Below, piece after piece: positions 29,499 to 38,684 of a stretch of DNA of 64,000 nucleotides (the first letter of the stretch is position 1; each line of letters opens with the position of its first letter). The notes under the pieces are model-generated. The model was not told the origin of the DNA. It worked only from the letters and a program-made list of their open reading frames with translations, and ran no database searches. The translations under genes were made by a program, and so were the position numbers. The DNA comes from Agrobacterium albertimagni AOL15. Its GTDB lineage: Bacteria > Pseudomonadota > Alphaproteobacteria > Rhizobiales > Rhizobiaceae. The stretch spans positions 372,001 through 436,000 of the forward strand of contig NZ_ALJF01000006.1 of NCBI RefSeq assembly GCF_000300855.1. Reading direction: 5' to 3'.

Positions 29499-32192
29499 AT
29501 GGCGATCAAAAGCAAGAATACGGACGGTGGATCGAACCTGCGGTCCCGCCTGCAGATCCTCATTCCGAGCGCGATCGTCCTCGTCGGCGTCGCCGTCTCT
29601 GCTCTCTATGCCGATCTTCAGCAGCAACGATTGAGCCGCGAGGCAGCCCGCAATGCGGTCGAGGAAAACTTGGGTCTGATCCGCACCAAGCTCGAAGCCA
29701 ACATCAACGCGAATGTAAAGCTTCTGCAAGGCATGGTCGCGGTGATCGGGACCGAGCCCTATGTCACCCAGAAGCGTTTCGAGGCGCTGGCATCCAGCCT
29801 CCTGTCGACGCCGTCGCAGATCGGCAACATCGCCGCGGCACCGAATTTGATCACCAGTTTCGTCCACCCTTACGAGGACAACAAATCCTTCATCGGGTAC
29901 TGGATACTCCCGCCACCGAATGGCGAGGAAGAGGCGCGTCAATTGCGCGACGAGGGCAAGACAATCATCAGCGGCCCACTGCCGCTCAAGAGTGGCGGTA
30001 TGGGCCTCATTATCACGCTGCCCGTGCACATCACCAATGATGAGGGCAAGCGGGTCTTTTGGGGTGGCTTGGCGGGTGTCGTCGATGTCGCGAGACTCTA
30101 CGACGACAGCGGCCTTCGCGCTCCGGATCTGCCGCTCGCCATCACCATTACCGACGACAGTCAGCAGACGGGAAGCCAAGCCGTGATCTACGGCGACAGC
30201 TACGTCTTGGCCGACGATCCGGTCACCATGACCGTCGATCTCGGCAACGAGCATTGGTCCATTTCGGCAGTGCCGAAGGGTGGCTGGCACGCGATGAGTA
30301 GGCCAGACATCCTGATCCGCGGCATGATCGCCGCCATGTCCGCGCTGATCGCCGGCAGCGTCATCTGGGTCGCCGGCCTGATGCGGGAGCGGCAGCGCAA
30401 CTACGCGGCTTTGCGGCAACGCGAGGGGCAACTGACAGCGGTATCTCACCGCTTGGGTCTCGCACTGGACGCCTCCCGGATCGGAATCTGGGAACTCGAT
30501 CTTGCCTCCGGACAGATCACCTGGGATGAGCGAATGTACCAGATCTATGGCCTCAACCGCGATGTTGCGGCCTGCTATGACGTCTGGAAATCCTGCGTTC
30601 ACCCCGACGACCTGGCCGCATCGGATGAAGCCCTCGCGAAGGCTATCGAGCAAAACACGCTCTACGAGACCCAGTTCCGCATCATCCGCGACACCGGTGA
30701 AATCTCCCATATCCGCACCGTTGGCACGATCCACCGAGACGAAAAGGGACCGGTCAGTGTGCTCGGCGTCAACTGGGATGTCAGCGCCGACATCAATCTG
30801 CAGGAGAACCTCCGCAAAGCTCAGCGCGAGACGGCGCAGCGCAACGAGGAGCTTGAAAGCGCGCGGCAGCGGATGGAATACAATTCGCTGCACGACGCGC
30901 TGACCGGCCTGCCCAATCGCCGCTATCTGGACCAGCGCCTCGAGGCCCTGGTTGCAGCAGGTGATCGTCCCAGCGGACGACTGACCGTGCTTCACATGGA
31001 TCTGGACCGCTTCAAGGAAATCAACGACACGCTAGGCCATGGTGCTGGCGACGCCATTCTTCGCCATGTCGCGCAGGAACTGCAGGGCATGGTCGGCGCC
31101 TCTGATTTCGTTGCCCGGATCGGCGGCGATGAATTCGTCATCGTCTGCCAGGGCTGCGATCTCTCCGAAGGCTACGAGGCCATGGGGTCGAACCTGATCG
31201 CAGCCGTCAACCGGCCGATCGTCTACAACGGACACGAATGCCGTGTCGGCGCATCGATCGGCATCGCCGACAGGATCGAGCCCGAGCTGACCGCCGAACA
31301 GCTCCTCGTCAATGCGGACATCGCCCTCTACGAGGCAAAACGCCGTGGCCGCAATCGCGTCGAGCGCTTCAACGATACGCTGCGTGCCCGCACGATCAAC
31401 ATCAAGCGTACTGCCGACGCCATTCTTCGGTCCCTGGGCGATGACGATTTCATCGCCTGGTACCAGCCGCAATTCGATGCCCGAACGCTTGCGATCAACG
31501 GTGTGGAGGCGCTTGCTCGCTGGCGTCATCCGGAAAAAGGCATCCTCGCCCCCATTGCCTTTCTCGAAACGGCCGAGAACCTCAATGTCGTGTCCCAGAT
31601 CGACGCGAGCATTCTCGATCAGGCACTCGAGCAGCTGGCGCGCTGGAAGACCGAGGGCCTCGGGATCGAGCATGTCTCGGTCAATATCTCTGCCCAGCGG
31701 CTGTTCGAGGACAAGCTGCTCGACCACCTGACCAAGCTCGCCGTCACGCCGGGCAGCCTTTCATTCGAACTGCTGGAATCGATCTCCTTCGACGACAAGG
31801 CCGACGCCGTGGCGGAAAGCCTCGAACGCATCCGCACCCAGGGCATTGCCATTGAAATCGATGATTTCGGCACCGGTTACGCCTCGATCCTCTCCCTGAT
31901 CAAGCTCTCGCCGAGCCGCTTGAAGATCGATCGGCAGCTGGTGGCCCCGATCGTGACCAACCCTGCCCAGCGCAAGTTGATCAGCTCGATCGTCGATATC
32001 GGCCGCTCCTACGGGATCGGCATCGTCGCAGAGGGTGTGGAGACAATGGAGCATGCCGCGATCCTGCGCGACCTCGGCTGCCAGACGCTGCAGGGCTACG
32101 CGCTGGCGCGTCCGATGAGCCCTGATAGTTTCATCGATTTTGCAAGGAAGCATGCCTTGCAACGTGAGGACCTGCTGCGGCGGAGCGCGTGA
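29499..32192 (+). CDS. CHASE-PAS-GGDEF-EAL membrane protein
   Basis: An 897-residue inner-membrane signalling protein for cyclic di-GMP. Transmembrane segments at about 17-38 and 268-290 bracket a CHASE-like periplasmic sensor. A PAS domain follows (about 305-425, with ITWDERMYQIYGL). The GGDEF domain (about 460-620) has an intact VARIGGDEFVIV, and the EAL domain (about 640-885) has GVEALARWRHPEKG and IDDFGTGYASILSLI. Both catalytic motifs are preserved, so it could make and break c-di-GMP, with one activity dominating. The ligand is unknown. It stands between preTA and exoD; there is no evidence that it is part of pyrimidine metabolism. Confidence 0.92.
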   Translation: MAIKSKNTDGGSNLRSRLQILIPSAIVLVGVAVSALYADLQQQRLSREAARNAVEENLGLIRTKLEANINANVKLLQGMVAVIGTEPYVTQKRFEALASSLLSTPSQIGNIAAAPNLITSFVHPYEDNKSFIGYWILPPPNGEEEARQLRDEGKTIISGPLPLKSGGMGLIITLPVHITNDEGKRVFWGGLAGVVDVARLYDDSGLRAPDLPLAITITDDSQQTGSQAVIYGDSYVLADDPVTMTVDLGNEHWSISAVPKGGWHAMSRPDILIRGMIAAMSALIAGSVIWVAGLMRERQRNYAALRQREGQLTAVSHRLGLALDASRIGIWELDLASGQITWDERMYQIYGLNRDVAACYDVWKSCVHPDDLAASDEALAKAIEQNTLYETQFRIIRDTGEISHIRTVGTIHRDEKGPVSVLGVNWDVSADINLQENLRKAQRETAQRNEELESARQRMEYNSLHDALTGLPNRRYLDQRLEALVAAGDRPSGRLTVLHMDLDRFKEINDTLGHGAGDAILRHVAQELQGMVGASDFVARIGGDEFVIVCQGCDLSEGYEAMGSNLIAAVNRPIVYNGHECRVGASIGIADRIEPELTAEQLLVNADIALYEAKRRGRNRVERFNDTLRARTINIKRTADAILRSLGDDDFIAWYQPQFDARTLAINGVEALARWRHPEKGILAPIAFLETAENLNVVSQIDASILDQALEQLARWKTEGLGIEHVSVNISAQRLFEDKLLDHLTKLAVTPGSLSFELLESISFDDKADAVAESLERIRTQGIAIEIDDFGTGYASILSLIKLSPSRLKIDRQLVAPIVTNPAQRKLISSIVDIGRSYGIGIVAEGVETMEHAAILRDLGCQTLQGYALARPMSPDSFIDFARKHALQREDLLRRSA

Positions 32193-32211
32193 TCCGCGCG
32201 CTGACGAAGGA

Positions 32212-32844
32212 TCAGCCGAGCAGGCTCTGTCCCGCGGCAAACCCGGCATAGGCCAGGGCCGAGAAATAGACGAGCGTCAGCAGCACCATCAGGTGCCCCA
32301 TCGCAACGACCATGCCGTCTCTCTGGGAAATCCCCGTCGACAGAAGCAGGATCGCAACGCCCGGCAGCGTGTTTGAAAACGGAATGAAGCCGAGCGGCAT
32401 CATCAGGAGCACGCCGGCGCCCGTCAGCACGAGACCATTGATACGGTTGACCGCCGCGCCATCCGTGAGACCCGGCATGCGGGGACGAACGTAACGGTCG
32501 ACCTTTCTGAGGACGTTGAGCCCTCGCTCCAGCACCGGGACGAGGCGCGCCCGATCGAGCTTGCGATCGGCCACCTTCTTCGGCAGCCAGGGAAACCGGT
32601 TGAAGGTAATCGCGATCCCGATCAGCACGATGCCGGCGCCGAAGACCGTCGAGACGCCCGGGATCGAAACCGGCACCAGGAAGGGCAGAGACAACAGGCC
32701 GCAAAGCAGCAGAAGCCCGCTTTCGCCCATCTTCTCCAGGATCTGCCGCAGCGTGACGTGATCCTCATCCATCGAGTCGATCACGTCCTGCAGCACTGCG
32801 CTGGTACTCTTGTCGGTATCAGTGAAGCCGATCATCGTTGTCAT
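32212..32844 (-). CDS. exoD: ExoD-family exopolysaccharide synthesis protein
   Basis: A 210-residue membrane protein. An amphipathic N-terminal region (VTLRQILEKMGESGLLLLCG) precedes hydrophobic segments at about 42-80 and 130-205, with the family-typical LPFLVPVSIPGVSTVFGAGI and PLGFIPFSNTLPGVAILLLS. ExoD in Sinorhizobium meliloti affects exopolysaccharide production, alkaline tolerance and nodule invasion, but its molecular function is not known. Convergent with the GGDEF-EAL gene (19 bases between stops) and divergent from the DMT exporter gene. Confidence 0.85.
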   Translation of the reverse strand: MTTMIGFTDTDKSTSAVLQDVIDSMDEDHVTLRQILEKMGESGLLLLCGLLSLPFLVPVSIPGVSTVFGAGIVLIGIAITFNRFPWLPKKVADRKLDRARLVPVLERGLNVLRKVDRYVRPRMPGLTDGAAVNRINGLVLTGAGVLLMMPLGFIPFSNTLPGVAILLLSTGISQRDGMVVAMGHLMVLLTLVYFSALAYAGFAAGQSLLG

Positions 32845-32982
32845 CGGAGCCGCTTTCGATTAACTGCCGGAAGGATCTTGGGGCGGCGCATGGTGCGCGC
32901 ATCCGCGATCGCAGATGAATGAGAAAGACGGTCGGGTCAAGTCACGCCAACAGCGAGACTGCTTCGTGCCGAAAGACATCCG

Positions 32983-33924
32983 ATGACAGAGCAAGCCCCA
33001 CCCGTCGCCTCCCCCGTGAACCGACATACCGTCCATGCCAAGGGCAGGGAAAAACTGAAGGCGCATGCGGCAATGCTGCTCTTTGCCGCCTTGATCGCGG
33101 GCTCCTTCTCCTTCGGCGGCATGGCCGCGCGGCACATGGATGCCGGCCCGCTGACCCTCTGGCGTTACCTGATGACAGTTGTCGTCATGGGCGCGCTGAC
33201 CTTCGGCATCCTGCGCGTTCCGTTCCGGGCACCGCAGCGGATCTGGCGCTTTGCCCTGCTTGGCGCGCTGATCGCCGTCTACATGCTCACCATGTTCGTG
33301 GCGCTTGAATTCACCAGCCCTGTGCAGACGGGTGCCGTCTTCACCCTGATGCCATTGATCAGCGCTGGCTTCGCGCTTCTCTTCATCGGGCAGAAAACCC
33401 GCCCGGACGTGTTCATCGCGCTGGTTATCGCAGCCTTCGGGGCGATCTGGGTCATTTTCCGCGCCGACATTCAGGCGATCCTCTCCTTCGATGTGGGACG
33501 CGGCGAGCTGATCTTTTTCGTCGGTGTCATCTGCCACGGTGCCTATGTGCCGCTGATCCGCAAGTTCAATCAGGGAGACAACCCGGTCGCCTTCGGTTTC
33601 TGGGTCGTGGTCTTCACCATTCCCTGGCTCCTGCCGACCGGTGCTATCCCGCTCGCGACGACGGATTTTCTGAACCTCCCACCCATGGTCTGGGCGACGA
33701 TCGCCTATCTCTCCGTCATCACGACCGCCCTCACCTTCATGCTGCTGCAATACGCTTCCATGCGCCTGCCGGCCCCCAAGGTGCTGGGCTACGGCTATCT
33801 GACTCCAACCTTCATCATCCTCCTCGAAGGCGTGCTCGGCCACAGCTGGGCAAGCCCGGCCGTTTTCCTCGGTGCGCTGGTGACCGCCGCCGGGCTTCTG
33901 GTGATGGGCCTGCTCAGGGACTGA
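32983..33924 (+). CDS. EamA/DMT family transporter
   Basis: A 313-residue protein with ten predicted membrane segments in two five-segment halves, each an EamA domain (first half ends near FRADIQAILSFD; second begins near GELIFFVGVICHG). DMT proteins usually export metabolites such as amino acids or nucleobase-related compounds. It ends nine bases before the convergent rutR stop. The location next to rutR makes a pyrimidine-derived substrate possible, though position is the only argument. The N-terminal 30 residues are polar and cytoplasmic. Confidence 0.85.
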   Translation: MTEQAPPVASPVNRHTVHAKGREKLKAHAAMLLFAALIAGSFSFGGMAARHMDAGPLTLWRYLMTVVVMGALTFGILRVPFRAPQRIWRFALLGALIAVYMLTMFVALEFTSPVQTGAVFTLMPLISAGFALLFIGQKTRPDVFIALVIAAFGAIWVIFRADIQAILSFDVGRGELIFFVGVICHGAYVPLIRKFNQGDNPVAFGFWVVVFTIPWLLPTGAIPLATTDFLNLPPMVWATIAYLSVITTALTFMLLQYASMRLPAPKVLGYGYLTPTFIILLEGVLGHSWASPAVFLGALVTAAGLLVMGLLRD

Positions 33925-33933
33925 CGGCCGGCG

Positions 33934-34581
33934 TCACACCGCGGGCTTCAGAATGAGGCCGTGCAGGAAGAGACCTTCGAGGAAGGAGGCGGCCGCCTCG
34001 AAGCGGTCTTCACCTTCTTGGCCTGCCCCCAGCACGGACCGGACCTGAACGTCGAAGTCGGCATAATGCTGCGTCGTCGACCAGATCGAGAAGATCATGT
34101 GGTGCGGATCGCATTCCCGGATCTTGGCCGCAGCAATCCAGGCCCTGATGACTTCAGCTTTCTCATCCACGAGCTCCTTCAACGGTCCTTCGAGAACACC
34201 AGCGATATGCGGCGCACCCTGCAGGATCTCGTTGGCAAACAGCCGGCTTTCGCGCGGGAAGTCGCGTGCCATCTCCAGCTTGCGGCGAATATAGGACTTG
34301 ATCTCGTGTTCGGGGTCGCCGTCCGCATCGAAGGCCTGCAGCGGCTCCAGCCAGTTTTCGAGCACCCGGTCGATCAGCGCCCGGTGCATGGCTTCCTTGG
34401 TGCGGAAATAATAGAGCAGATTGGGCTTCGACATGCCCGCGACCTCGGCGATCTGGTCGATGGTCGAGCCGTGGAATCCCCGCTGCGAAAACACTTCCAG
34501 GGCTGCTTCGAGGATCTGCTCTTCCTTTTCCTCCTGGATCCGCGTCCGCCTCTGGGTTTGCGCCGCTCTCGGTATTGCCAT
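33934..34581 (-). CDS. rutR: RutR-type TetR family regulator of pyrimidine catabolism
   Basis: A 215-residue TetR regulator. The DNA-binding domain is residues 20-70, with GFHGSTIDQIAEVAGMSKPN and LLYYFRTKEAMHRALIDRVL; the rest is the ligand and dimer domain (YIRRKLEMARDFPRESRLFA; IFSIWSTTQHYADFD) close to Escherichia coli RutR, which binds uracil or thymine and then releases DNA. It is divergent from the beta-ureidopropionase gene, with a RutR-like operator midway, consistent with control of both genes. The symbol rests on similarity and on location within the pyrimidine degradation cluster. Confidence 0.9.
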   Translation of the reverse strand: MAIPRAAQTQRRTRIQEEKEEQILEAALEVFSQRGFHGSTIDQIAEVAGMSKPNLLYYFRTKEAMHRALIDRVLENWLEPLQAFDADGDPEHEIKSYIRRKLEMARDFPRESRLFANEILQGAPHIAGVLEGPLKELVDEKAEVIRAWIAAAKIRECDPHHMIFSIWSTTQHYADFDVQVRSVLGAGQEGEDRFEAAASFLEGLFLHGLILKPAV

Positions 34582-34715
34582 CTTAGAGTTATTCCCCGCC
34601 TAAGACCCTGAAGTCACTCAACAATATCCGCGCTCAAATTCTGTGCATCTGCTCTGTTTTTTGTCGCAGATTTTTGCCGATTTTGTCTTGAGTGCCGTGA
34701 TGGAAGCTGTAATGT

Positions 34716-34731
34716 TTTACCAGTCGGTCAA
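34716..34731. promoter_or_regulatory. RutR-like operator
   Basis: TTTACCAGTCGGTCAA matches 12 of 14 defined positions of the RutR consensus TTGACCA-N2-TGGTCAA, as an imperfect palindrome. It sits almost exactly midway between the rutR and ureidopropionase starts, about 135 bases from each. Confidence 0.65.
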
Positions 34732-34867
34732 ATTATTGGACAGATGTCAAATAAAGGCAACTGCCGATACGACAGCGAAAAGAACAAAGACAAGTCGCTG
34801 TTGTTGACCCCGGGAACAAGGGGAACGGGCGGAAGATCCGGTCCCAGAAAACAGGTGAGGATCTGCA

Positions 34868-36121
34868 ATGACGGCGCAAACCGGCACGAACCTTCGCGTG
34901 AACGGCGATCGGCTCTGGGACATGCTCATGGAGATGGCGAAGATCGGCCCCGGCATTGCCGGCGGCAACAATCGCCAGACCCTGACCGACGAGGATGCGG
35001 AAGGCCGCCGCCTCTTTCAGCGCTGGTGCGAAGACGCTGGCCTCACCATGGGCGTCGATACCATGGGCAACATGTTCATGACCCGCGCCGGCACCGATCC
35101 GGACGCACTGCCCGTCTATATCGGCTCCCACCTCGACACCCAGCCCACCGGCGGCAAATATGACGGCGTGCTCGGCGTCCTCGCCGGCCTAGAGGCCGTG
35201 CGGTCGATGAACGACCTCAACATCACGACCAAACACCCTATTGTCGTCACCAACTGGACCAACGAGGAAGGTGCCCGCTTCGCCCCCGCCATGCTGGCGT
35301 CTGGCGTGTTCGCCGGCGTCATCGACCAGGATTACGCCTATGGCCGCAAGGACATGGACGGCAAGACCTTTGGCGACGAGTTGAAGCGCATCGGCTGGCT
35401 GGGCGACGAAGTGGTCGGCGCGAGAAAGATGCACGCCTATTTCGAGTATCACATCGAACAGGGACCGATCCTGGAGGCCGAGAACAAGCAGATCGGCGTG
35501 GTCACCCACTGTCAGGGCCTGTGGTGGCTAGAATTCACGCTCTCCGGCCGCGAAGCCCATACCGGCTCCACCCCGATGAACCTGCGCGTCAATGCCGGCC
35601 TTGCCATGGCCCGGATCATGGAAATGGTCCAGGAGGTCGCGATGAGCGAACAGCCCGGCGCCGTCGGCGGGGTCGGCCAGGTGAAGTTCTCGCCCAATTC
35701 CCGCAACGTGCTGCCCGGCACTGTTGTCTTCACCGTCGACATCCGCACGCCGAGCCAGGAGAAGCTTGACCGCATGCGCGCGACGATCGAGGCCAAGGCC
35801 AACGAGATCTGCGCGGCGCTCGGCGTCGGCTGTGCGGTTGAGGCCGTCGGCCATTTCGACCCGGTCACCTTCGACGAAAAGCTCGTCGCCTCCGTCCGCA
35901 AGGCCGCCGAAGACCTCGGTTATTCCCACATGAACATCATCTCCGGCGCCGGCCACGACGCCTGCTGGACGGCGAAGGTCGCGCCCTCGACCATGATCAT
36001 GTGCCCCTGCGTCGGCGGATTGAGCCACAATGAGGCGGAGGAGATCTCGCAGGAATGGGCAACGGCCGGCTGCGATGTGCTGCTCAGGGCGGTGCTGGAG
36101 ACGGCGGAGATTGTGGCGTAG
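34868..36121 (+). CDS. pydC: Zn-dependent hydrolase, probable beta-ureidopropionase (M20/AmaB type)
   Basis: A 417-residue amidohydrolase of the M20 metallopeptidase fold. Metal-binding residues are in YIGSHLDTQPTGGKYDGVLG, TNWTNEEGARFAP and the late SGAGHDACWTAKVAPSTMIM; the dimerisation lid has GREAHTGSTPMNLRVNAGL. Family members hydrolyse N-carbamoyl beta- or alpha-amino acids. In this setting the substrate should be N-carbamoyl-beta-alanine or its 2-methyl form, giving beta-alanine, CO2 and ammonia (step three of the reductive pathway). GAGG precedes the ATG by eight bases. A toxin-antitoxin pair and then hydA follow on the same strand. Confidence 0.9.
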   Translation: MTAQTGTNLRVNGDRLWDMLMEMAKIGPGIAGGNNRQTLTDEDAEGRRLFQRWCEDAGLTMGVDTMGNMFMTRAGTDPDALPVYIGSHLDTQPTGGKYDGVLGVLAGLEAVRSMNDLNITTKHPIVVTNWTNEEGARFAPAMLASGVFAGVIDQDYAYGRKDMDGKTFGDELKRIGWLGDEVVGARKMHAYFEYHIEQGPILEAENKQIGVVTHCQGLWWLEFTLSGREAHTGSTPMNLRVNAGLAMARIMEMVQEVAMSEQPGAVGGVGQVKFSPNSRNVLPGTVVFTVDIRTPSQEKLDRMRATIEAKANEICAALGVGCAVEAVGHFDPVTFDEKLVASVRKAAEDLGYSHMNIISGAGHDACWTAKVAPSTMIMCPCVGGLSHNEAEEISQEWATAGCDVLLRAVLETAEIVA

Positions 36122-36159
36122 GATCAGGGCTTGCGAACAGTCCTGAACGGGAGCGAACC

Positions 36160-36372
36160 ATGGGACGACCAAGGGAATTGTCACCGGATGAGCGCGCCGA
36201 CCTGCTGCGGCGCGGCTATCGCCCGATCGAAATCTGGGTACCTGATCTCGAGAATGAAACCATCAGGGCGCAACTCGCTGAGGAGGCTCGGCGAGTTGCG
36301 GAAGCTGACGAACGGGACGATGTGACGGACTGGCTTGAGGCCGTCGGTCCAACCGACTGGGACAAGCCGTGA
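36160..36372 (+). CDS. MazE-family antitoxin (DUF3018-like)
   Basis: A 70-residue acidic protein. LRRGYRPIEIWVPDLENETI followed by RAQLAEEARRVAEADE is the typical core of the DUF3018/MazE-family antitoxin group: a short strand-forming N-terminus for DNA binding and a C-terminal helix with a Trp-rich tail (VGPTDWDKP) that would cover the toxin. It begins 38 bases after the pydC stop, and its stop overlaps the toxin GTG start (GTGA), so translation is coupled. Such antitoxins usually repress their own promoter, but no separate promoter is evident here. Confidence 0.85.
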   Translation: MGRPRELSPDERADLLRRGYRPIEIWVPDLENETIRAQLAEEARRVAEADERDDVTDWLEAVGPTDWDKP

Positions 36373-36752
36373 CGCTGACGCGAGGGGACATCGTGATCGC
36401 AGTCTTTCCAGGGGAGTTGGGGAAACCAAGACCCGCAGTAATCCTTCAGAGGGATGAACTCCTTGGCCTATTCAGCACGATCCTCTGCTGCCCGATGACC
36501 ACGCATCTGATCGACGCCCCAACGCTTCGTCCGATCATCGTTCCAAGTCCTGACAATGGTCTGCAAGAAATCTCGCAGATCATGGTCGAAAAACTCTCCC
36601 CCTTGAGGCGGGATGTGATCCGGCAGCAGATTGGGAGACTTACGACCGGCGAATTGAAGCGGCTCGAAACCGCTCTGATCCACATTACAGGCCTCGGTCT
36701 GGCCAGCGCGCCGAGAAACGAAGGCGAAAACGGAGGAAAACAACTGCCATGA
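36369..36752 (+). CDS. MazF/PemK-type toxin (putative endoribonuclease)
   Basis: A 127-residue CcdB/PemK-fold protein starting with GTG. LTRGDIVIAVFPGELGKPRP then AVILQRDEL is the MazF N-terminal motif with the catalytic-loop arginine (KPRPAVIL); CCPMTTHLI, the DNGLQEISQIMVEKLSPL region and RQQIGRLTTGEL complete the fold. MazF toxins cut mRNA at short sequences in the cytoplasm. The C-terminal NEGENGGKQLP is extra and unstructured. Its last four bases overlap the hydA start (ATGA), so a functional hydA message would also carry the toxin. Confidence 0.87.
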   Translation: MTLTRGDIVIAVFPGELGKPRPAVILQRDELLGLFSTILCCPMTTHLIDAPTLRPIIVPSPDNGLQEISQIMVEKLSPLRRDVIRQQIGRLTTGELKRLETALIHITGLGLASAPRNEGENGGKQLP

Positions 36753-38206
36753 CCACCACAGTCATCAAGGGCGGCACCATCGTCACCGCCGATCTGAGCT
36801 ACAAGGCCGACGTCAAGATCGAAGGCGGTGCGATCGTCCAGATCGGCCCCAACCTCTCCGGTGACACCGTGCTGGATGCGGCAGGCTGTTACGTCATGCC
36901 GGGTGGTATCGACCCGCATGTGCATCTGGAAATGCCCTTCATGGGCACCTATTCCGCCGACGACTTCGAAAGCGGCACCCGTGCCGGCCTCTCCGGCGGC
37001 ACGACCATGGTCGTCGATTTCTGTCTGCCGGGCCCCGATCAGTCGCTGCTCGAAGCGCTGCAGATGTGGGACAACAAGACCTCCCGCGCGACGGCCGACT
37101 ATTCCTTCCACATGGCGATCACCGGCTGGAACGAGCGCGTCTTCGACGAGATGAAGACGGTCGTTCAGGATCGCGGCATCAACACCTTCAAGCATTTCAT
37201 GGCCTACAAGGGCGCGCTGATGGTGAATGACGACGAGATGTTCGCCTCCTTCCAGCGCTGCGCCGAACTCGGCGCGCTGCCGATGGTGCATGCCGAGAAC
37301 GGCGACGTCGTCGCCTCGATGACCGCAAAGCTGCTCGCCGAAGGCAATGACGGGCCGGAAGCCCATGCCTATTCCCGACCGCCTGAGGTCGAGGGCGAAG
37401 CAACCAACCGCGCCATCATGCTGGCCGATATGGCCGGCGTGCCGCTCTATGTCGTGCACACCTCCTGCGAACAGGCGCATGAAGCCATCCGCCGCGCCCG
37501 CCAGAAGGGCATGCGCGTCTATGGCGAGCCGCTGATCCAGCACCTGACGCTCGACGAGAGCGAATATTTCAACAAGGACTGGGACCACGCTGCCCGCCGC
37601 GTCATGTCGCCCCCCTTCCGCAACAAGCAGCACCAGGACTCGCTCTGGGCTGGCCTGCAATCCGGTTCGCTCTCGGTTGTCGCCACCGACCACTGCGCCT
37701 TCACCAGCGAACAGAAGCGCTTCGGTGTCGGCAACTTCGCCAAAATCCCGAACGGCACCGGCGGGCTTGAAGACCGCATGCCAATGCTCTGGACCTATGG
37801 TGTAGCGACCGGTCGCCTGACGATGAACGAATTCGTCGCGGTCACCTCGACCAACATCGCCAAGATCCTCAACATCTACCCGAAGAAGGGTGCGGTCCTC
37901 GTCGGCGCCGATGCCGACCTCGCGGTCTGGGATCCCAAGCGCTCCAAGACCATCTCCGCCAAGACCCAGCAGTCCTCGATCGACTACAATGTCTTCGAGG
38001 GCAAGGAAGTGACAGGTTTACCGCGCTACACGCTGACCCGCGGTTATGTCGCGATCGAGGAAAATGCAGTGAAGACCCGCGAGGGCCACGGCAAGTTCGT
38101 GCACCGCGAGCCGTTCACCGCCGTGAACAAGGCACTCTCCACCTGGAAAGAACTCGTGGCGCCGCGCAAGGTCGAACGCACGGGCATTCCGGCGACGGGG
38201 GTTTGA
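36749..38206 (+). CDS. hydA: Dihydropyrimidinase
   Basis: A 485-residue cyclic amidohydrolase that opens dihydrouracil or dihydrothymine to N-carbamoyl-beta-amino acids. The binuclear zinc site is visible: GGIDPHVHLEMPF (two His), the carbamylated Lys in FKHFMAYKGALMVND, His in VHAENGD and VVHTSCEQAHE, and Asp in ATDHCAF. Length and motifs fit D-hydantoinase/dihydropyrimidinase rather than dihydroorotase. It is step two of the reductive pathway, but its gene is placed downstream of step three and of a toxin-antitoxin pair, and its start overlaps the toxin stop. Confidence 0.94.
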   Translation: MTTTVIKGGTIVTADLSYKADVKIEGGAIVQIGPNLSGDTVLDAAGCYVMPGGIDPHVHLEMPFMGTYSADDFESGTRAGLSGGTTMVVDFCLPGPDQSLLEALQMWDNKTSRATADYSFHMAITGWNERVFDEMKTVVQDRGINTFKHFMAYKGALMVNDDEMFASFQRCAELGALPMVHAENGDVVASMTAKLLAEGNDGPEAHAYSRPPEVEGEATNRAIMLADMAGVPLYVVHTSCEQAHEAIRRARQKGMRVYGEPLIQHLTLDESEYFNKDWDHAARRVMSPPFRNKQHQDSLWAGLQSGSLSVVATDHCAFTSEQKRFGVGNFAKIPNGTGGLEDRMPMLWTYGVATGRLTMNEFVAVTSTNIAKILNIYPKKGAVLVGADADLAVWDPKRSKTISAKTQQSSIDYNVFEGKEVTGLPRYTLTRGYVAIEENAVKTREGHGKFVHREPFTAVNKALSTWKELVAPRKVERTGIPATGV

Positions 38207-38211
38207 GCGTG

Positions 38212-38676
38212 ATGCCAGCGAAGAAGACATGGCTGCGGAGAAGTGCGCGCTTCGGCGCGGGCTATGCAGCAGCCGTGTTTGTCGGCGTCATGGGCATCTG
38301 GGCGACGCTTGAGGTCACAGATGCCGTCACCTACGGTCGACTGCCGCTCTTCGTCCTGATCTTTCCCGGCTCAATCCTTCAAGCACTTCGGCTGACCGTG
38401 GAAATCCTGCCGGTTGCCTTGTTGCTCGCTGCCCCCTTCACCTTGCTGGCAACCTGGGTGCTGCTGCGAATGCGTTGGAACCGCTGGTGGCATTTCGCCA
38501 TCGCGGGTGCCGCCTGCCCCCTTTCCGGCATCGCCCTTTTGCAACTGGCGACCTGGGGCCGCTTCTTCAATCAGAACGAGGCGTCAATGGCGATGTCGCT
38601 CGCTCCGACAGGCATGATTTGCGCGATCATCTACAGGTGGATCGCCTTGCCCCAGACAGGGGGTCTGGCGAGATGA
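38212..38676 (+). CDS. Small membrane protein of unknown function
   Basis: About 154 residues with four hydrophobic segments (roughly 17-33, 44-60, 66-84 and 92-110) and a basic N-terminus. I do not recognise a family. It starts five bases after the hydA stop, with in-frame TTG and GTG codons just upstream (the TTG overlapping that stop), so it is probably co-transcribed with hydA. A transport or regulatory role in the cluster cannot be read from sequence. Convergent with the cupin gene, whose stop is eight bases away. Confidence 0.65.
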   Translation: MPAKKTWLRRSARFGAGYAAAVFVGVMGIWATLEVTDAVTYGRLPLFVLIFPGSILQALRLTVEILPVALLLAAPFTLLATWVLLRMRWNRWWHFAIAGAACPLSGIALLQLATWGRFFNQNEASMAMSLAPTGMICAIIYRWIALPQTGGLAR

Positions 38677-38684
38677 ACCCTGTG

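Noticed and set aside
29418..30995. A 525-residue minus-strand frame opposite the GGDEF-EAL gene
   Set aside because: No recognisable domain; the opposite strand encodes CHASE and PAS regions.
36446..37693. A 415-residue minus-strand frame opposite the toxin and hydA genes
   Set aside because: It crosses two well-supported genes and has no protein-family features.
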